Part shown: piece after piece, positions 59,463 to 64,000 of the stretch
How the letters are laid out: each line of letters begins with the position of its first letter
Numbering within the stretch: the first letter of the stretch is position 1
Assembly: GCA_013398295.1 (NCBI GenBank)
Contig: VZSF01004860.1
Location: forward strand, 510,605 to 574,604
Direction of reading: 5' to 3'
DNA length: 64,000 bases
Source: Chionis minor
Taxonomy: Eukaryota; Chordata; Aves; Charadriiformes; Chionididae
The notes under the pieces: model-generated
Told to the model about the DNA's origin: nothing
What the model saw: only the letters and a program-made list of their open reading frames with translations
Database searches by the model: none
Made by a program: the position numbers and the translations under genes

Positions 59463-62400
59463 CTATGAAATGGGCCACCTTTTGGTGGTTGCTGGTGGTG
59501 GTGCTGTTGCAGCTGCTGCTAAAGTTACCCCGCAGGCTTGGAGAAGAGGCTGCCCATGAATTGGTGCAACACAGGAGAAAGGGAACAAGCTATTAAATGA
59601 GCAAGGAGATGGATTATTCATGGCTTTGACAGATTTTGGAGCTGGCCCAAAGTGCTGTCTATTGCCAGTGGTAAATAGCCAAAAAATGAAAAACGAGCTT
59701 TATTTAGGCTGTGTCAGCAGTATCAATCAGAGCAGTATCCAAAAATCTTGAAACGAATAGAGCACATTTCTGGCTGATGATACTCAAGCAGAATATATTT
59801 TAAATGGACAGAAAAATAAGGACATAACACCTTAAGGTCGTTTGCCTAACCGTATTTTTTTCAGAGACTATACACAAAGGGATTGGGTTTTTCAGCATGT
59901 ATCTGACTTCTCTTAATTGTTTCTTTTCCTATTTACAAATGCTTAGGTTGGTTTTGCTGTGAACCTTTTTGGCATAATTATGTTTAATTTTCAGCAAGAA
60001 CAAAGATTTGTTATGATATGCAATATACATCTGTTATGCTGCAGGGCACTATGGAGAGACACAGCAGGGGATATTAACTGATGTTGGCTTTGCCACAGAC
60101 CAGTGCAAAGGCACACTTTTCACCTTCATTATTTTAGATAAAAAAAACAAAACAAAGCACAAAAATAAGTACTGGAAAATCTCAGCCTCTGCGATGCACC
60201 CTAATTGTTGTTAAACCTTGTTTCTGAAAAACATATGAAAAACTCTCATAAACTAATGTGGACATCTGCATAAGAGACATAAAGTAGATGGAAATAGATG
60301 AAGAGCTGTGAATATTTGGGCCATGTTTTCTTTGGAAGGTTATGAAACCTATCCTTATAACTTCTAAGCAAAACCAGCACAATGGTGACAATCCAGATTC
60401 ATATTTCTTGCGCTAACTGTTGTAAAAGGAACCAATAATAGTGATAATCATGAAAATTTCAGGAAATGTTATTCTTCAACTCTTTGTCCAGGTCTTGGAG
60501 AAACATGGAGAATACAGTACAGATAGAACGGGGACTATGTTAATACATAGTACATGCTAAAAAACTGCAAACAACAGGACTTCGAATATTCCTTTAACAC
60601 ATCTTGTGGGAAATTTTCACAAATTTCAGGTTGAATTCATTAAATTTGTGTAAGATTTTTTTTCTTTTTCTGCTCACAGTACCGACAATATCAATATCTA
60701 TTTTCTTGCCTTCCAGTTTTAGCACTTGCCTTTAACATGAAAACATAATTCAGATATCTCATTAGTCTAATTTTTTCATGCAAGCCTTATAATTAGTCTC
60801 TTAATTGAACTTAAAAATAGTTTAACTGCATTTTCTTCAATATTTATCTTCTCTCTGTCTTTCCAAAAATCTCAAATTACTTATCATTCATTATAAATTA
60901 TTCTGTTAGTGACTTCTTTTTACTTCTTAATTTGAGGATTATTTAGGTAAAATCCTTTGGTCAGTACAGGAAGGCCCAATCCTCTAAAATAATTTTTCAT
61001 GTTTAATACTTAACGCAGTGGCTAAATTTCTTGTGTAGCTTTTTTTTATTATCTTTTAGAAGCTCACATAGAAGAACTGAACAACATTCAGTGAGGTAAC
61101 TTGCTCCTCACTGTATATCATACAGTTTGTTATAGTAATTTCTACAACTTATAGTGCAAATATGTACTAACATACAGTATATAAGTCTATAATTAGAATG
61201 TTCTCTCTTTTTACTTGCAGCTAAATTAATAAGCATAATATTAAATTATTATACTAAAAACGTTACATTCTTACAAGTCTTATGTTACAAAGAATTTTGA
61301 AACCTGTATGGGATTTCACAGCTAAATAGATGCAAGTAATGATCTTCCTATTCTAGCCTCAGTTTAGTGTTATAATCCCATGAGCATCAGTGGGAACCTT
61401 AGACATAGGACTGAAGCCGATCACAGTGATTGAAAAATTAGTCAGTTATTAATTACACATAGACTGTGCCTGTGAAACTAGGTTTTCATCCTAGGCCAAA
61501 GTATGGTCCTTTTTATGGTTTGTGAGTTTGATTGTACGGATTAAGGCGTTAGTGAAAATGCTGAGAATAGCTCTTAGTTTGTGGCAGCTTGAGAATTAAT
61601 TTGCTGTCCATTGCTGTTCACATTGATTTGAAAGACCCCTCAAGAACCATCATGGTTGTTGCACGCCTGCAGGCTTACGCAGAGGCAGAGCAGTGGAGCA
61701 CGGAGACAGCAGCGTGTTAGAGAGCAGCCTGCTCCAGCAGGGATCCCAGGAGCTTCCAGCCCGGGATTCGCCCTGGCTCCCTCCTGTGCCCCGCTGTGAG
61801 ACGAGGGCAGCTTGATGAAGAGGTGGTGCAGCCCCACCTGGGTCCTGGGCTTTCTTACATCCCAGCAGCTTCCCTCCTACTCGCCCATGCTCCTTCGCTG
61901 CAGTGACTTTTTGCTCTTGCCTCTGCCCTTGCCCTCTCTGCTGGGGAGGTTTGGGATGCTCACGTTCCTCTCCTGAGCCATCCAGCATGTTCCCTTTCCC
62001 CCTCTACGCCAAGGGTGTGTTTTCTTCAGTAGGTACTTTTCTTTCTTTTCCTTGCATCCCCTTTATTTTTTTACTTTGCCCTGTGGGGCGGTCATACAGA
62101 GCCAGAAGGGCACAGAGCTGAAGCCGTGACTGAGCCAGAAAGTGCCATAGGGACCCAGGAAACAGAAATTGATCTACAAACAGGTCCTGAAGCTCTGGCT
62201 CTGCTAAACTTAAAAGATGTGTGATGTCCAGACACACATTTAACCAGAGGAACACTGCCAAATTAGCAAGAAACACCCTTGCGCTCCTTCGATAACGGCC
62301 TATATTGTATACATAATATGCATTTGATATACTATAACATGTCTAATAATGATAACATTTCTTCAGCCTGTTTCCTCAAATTATTTTAAAAGGCTTTTGC

Positions 62401-64000
62401 GATCGCTAATTATGGCTTGCAAATCCCTTGTGGGTATCACCTTCAATTTATGGCTGAGGAAACTTAAAGCATTTAGAAGAAAAAATATTTTTTTTTAATT
62501 TTCCAATTTTAAAATTGAGTGAAAACAAAATTTTCCTTTAAATGAATAGCACAAAGACATGTATACCATGAGTGAACAAACACTATGGAATCTGAGATGA
62601 TATATTTTAAACATAACCTAGTATTTGGATGGTAAGCATGAAGAAGCCTAAGAAAACACTAGACAGTTGTGTGCATATTAGGCACATAAACAAATAATTA
62701 ACTATGTAGTTTTTTGTTAGAATATGTCAATGCAGTGTGGCATGTGGCATATAATCAAATAATTCCAAAAGATTTGAACTACATGCACTACCATTGTCCC
62801 AAGCAAAAATCAAAGCTCTGTCTTTTCCAAAGCAAATTACTGCAGAAAAACATTACAGGGACTATCTTGGTCAAAGCAGTAACATATGGTGACATTCTTC
62901 ACTGCTGCAGAAAATCAGTACAATTTCATTACCCTGCTGTCCTGCAGGGCAGCTTGATGCACTTACATTAAAGTCTCCATCTCTTACCTGTTTCTTAAAA
63001 TGCTTGCTGTTTGTCTCCAGGGTTTTACTCTAATTTTAGCAATAAAGAACCCTCTAGCTTTTTAAAACAACTCATTTTAGAATTGGCTTACTATATTTTT
63101 ATCTTGTATTTAAAAAACAAACCAAACCCTGCAATAAAAATCTGGTTTGGTTTAACAACTTATGCAATGTGATGCAAATGTTATAACACCTTTGCTTACA
63201 AATTAGTTTTTTCTCTCAGTTTGTTGCAATCTTAGATAAAAACCCTGTTTTGTTCTGCTGTTTTGTTTTACTGTTTTATTAAGGCCATCATGCGATGAAC
63301 ATTTCATGAAGGACGATAATGAAAACACACCATTAGCCCTGATTTGCAGCAATGTAAACTGACGTAGGAAGCAAAAATGAGAAGCAATGTGGAAGGCTGG
63401 AGGAAGGACTGGGCTCCCTAGCCAGCTCTACAGATAAGAGAAACAGTCTCAAACTAACCTTCTGAATCGTTAGCACTGTAGCAGTTCATATCACACATCA
63501 CTAATGATTATTCTTTGCAGGCAGTGGGGCTGTGCTAAGAGAAAAATACCTTTTCCCGTATATCCAACCATATAATTTCATAACACATTTTTACAAGACC
63601 TTCAAGATGGCTTTGCTGTTAAAGTATTTTAGCTGGAACTCTGTTAAAATAATGGTATATCATCATTTTCTAACTCCTCTGGGTGTGTGTGTCAGATTTA
63701 TTGCTCGCATCAATTTTAAGAACTTTAAAACAGTGGGAACTTGCTGCCTCTGTAGAAAGTATTTCATAGGACACAGCAGTGCAAAGTTCCACATGTTGTT
63801 CTGCATTATAATTCAGTACTAAACAGGAAAAGCCACTTCTTGAAGTAAAACGTAGTTCAGTTTTCACATTGTTTTCCCTCTTTGGGCTGCTGACAACTTC
63901 AACAGTAAGCAGAACTGAAAGCACTTATTTTAGTAAGAGTTGCCCAAGGGCTCAAATTCCTTCACCTTGCACAAAATATAATAGTAGCAGTGATACCCAT
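59463..64000. other. Intergenic DNA with one GC-richer block
   Basis: Mostly AT-rich without gene or repeat recognised. 61640-62180 is clearly GC-richer, with overlapping frames on both strands (up to 112 codons, 61650-61988 minus) and no known domain; it is not a recognised repeat. The right edge at 64000 is inside AT-rich non-coding DNA. Confidence 0.5.

Overview
This window looks like bird nuclear DNA. The evidence is many truncated CR1 LINE copies in both orientations, several with the avian-type 3' end (CATAGAATGG / CCATTCTATGATTCT), together with avian-style endogenous retroviral LTRs. AT-rich non-coding sequence fills most of the rest. I see no operons, phage, CRISPR arrays, tRNA or rRNA genes. 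The species cannot be fixed from the sequence alone.

One protein-coding gene is supported: ADCY2 (adenylate cyclase type 2), on the minus strand. Only its first coding exon is present (77 codons, 3408 down to 3178), inside a CpG island of about 1.1 kb (roughly 2860-3990). The exon ends in a clean GTAAGAG donor. Everything left of it (1-3177) is the 5' part of intron 1, so the rest of the gene lies beyond the left edge. In mammals the 5' side of ADCY2 is a long gene-poor interval before TENT4A (PAPD7), and the remaining 60 kb here fits such an intergenic region, although TENT4A itself is not in the window.

Layout: 1-3177 ADCY2 intron 1; 3178-3408 exon 1; 3409-3990 5' UTR/promoter CpG island with GC-rich microsatellites, single-base Ns and a duplicated 31-bp block; 4138-4265 a 47-bp tandem repeat; 4721-5490 a CR1 fragment split by a solo LTR with a 5-bp target duplication; then intergenic DNA to 64000. 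That intergenic DNA holds about a dozen more CR1 segments (near 12.0, 16.3, 21.9, 23.6-26.1, 26.2, 29.9, 33.2, 37.9, 41.7-42.2, 48.5, 50.6 and 59.2 kb), a truncated minus-strand LTR at 45.4 kb, simple repeats and one 310-N gap.

The most useful second looks concern assembly and repeat history. Both sides of the 310-N gap carry the same sequence, so the gap is probably false. The 31-bp block bounded by Ns in the ADCY2 promoter may be the same kind of error. The LTR/CR1 nest can be reconstructed to the base. I found no sign of an undescribed biological system. The least-explained stretches are GC-richer islands near 43.9-44.3, 51.2-51.9 and 61.6-62.2 kb and a few homeobox-motif-rich non-coding segments.
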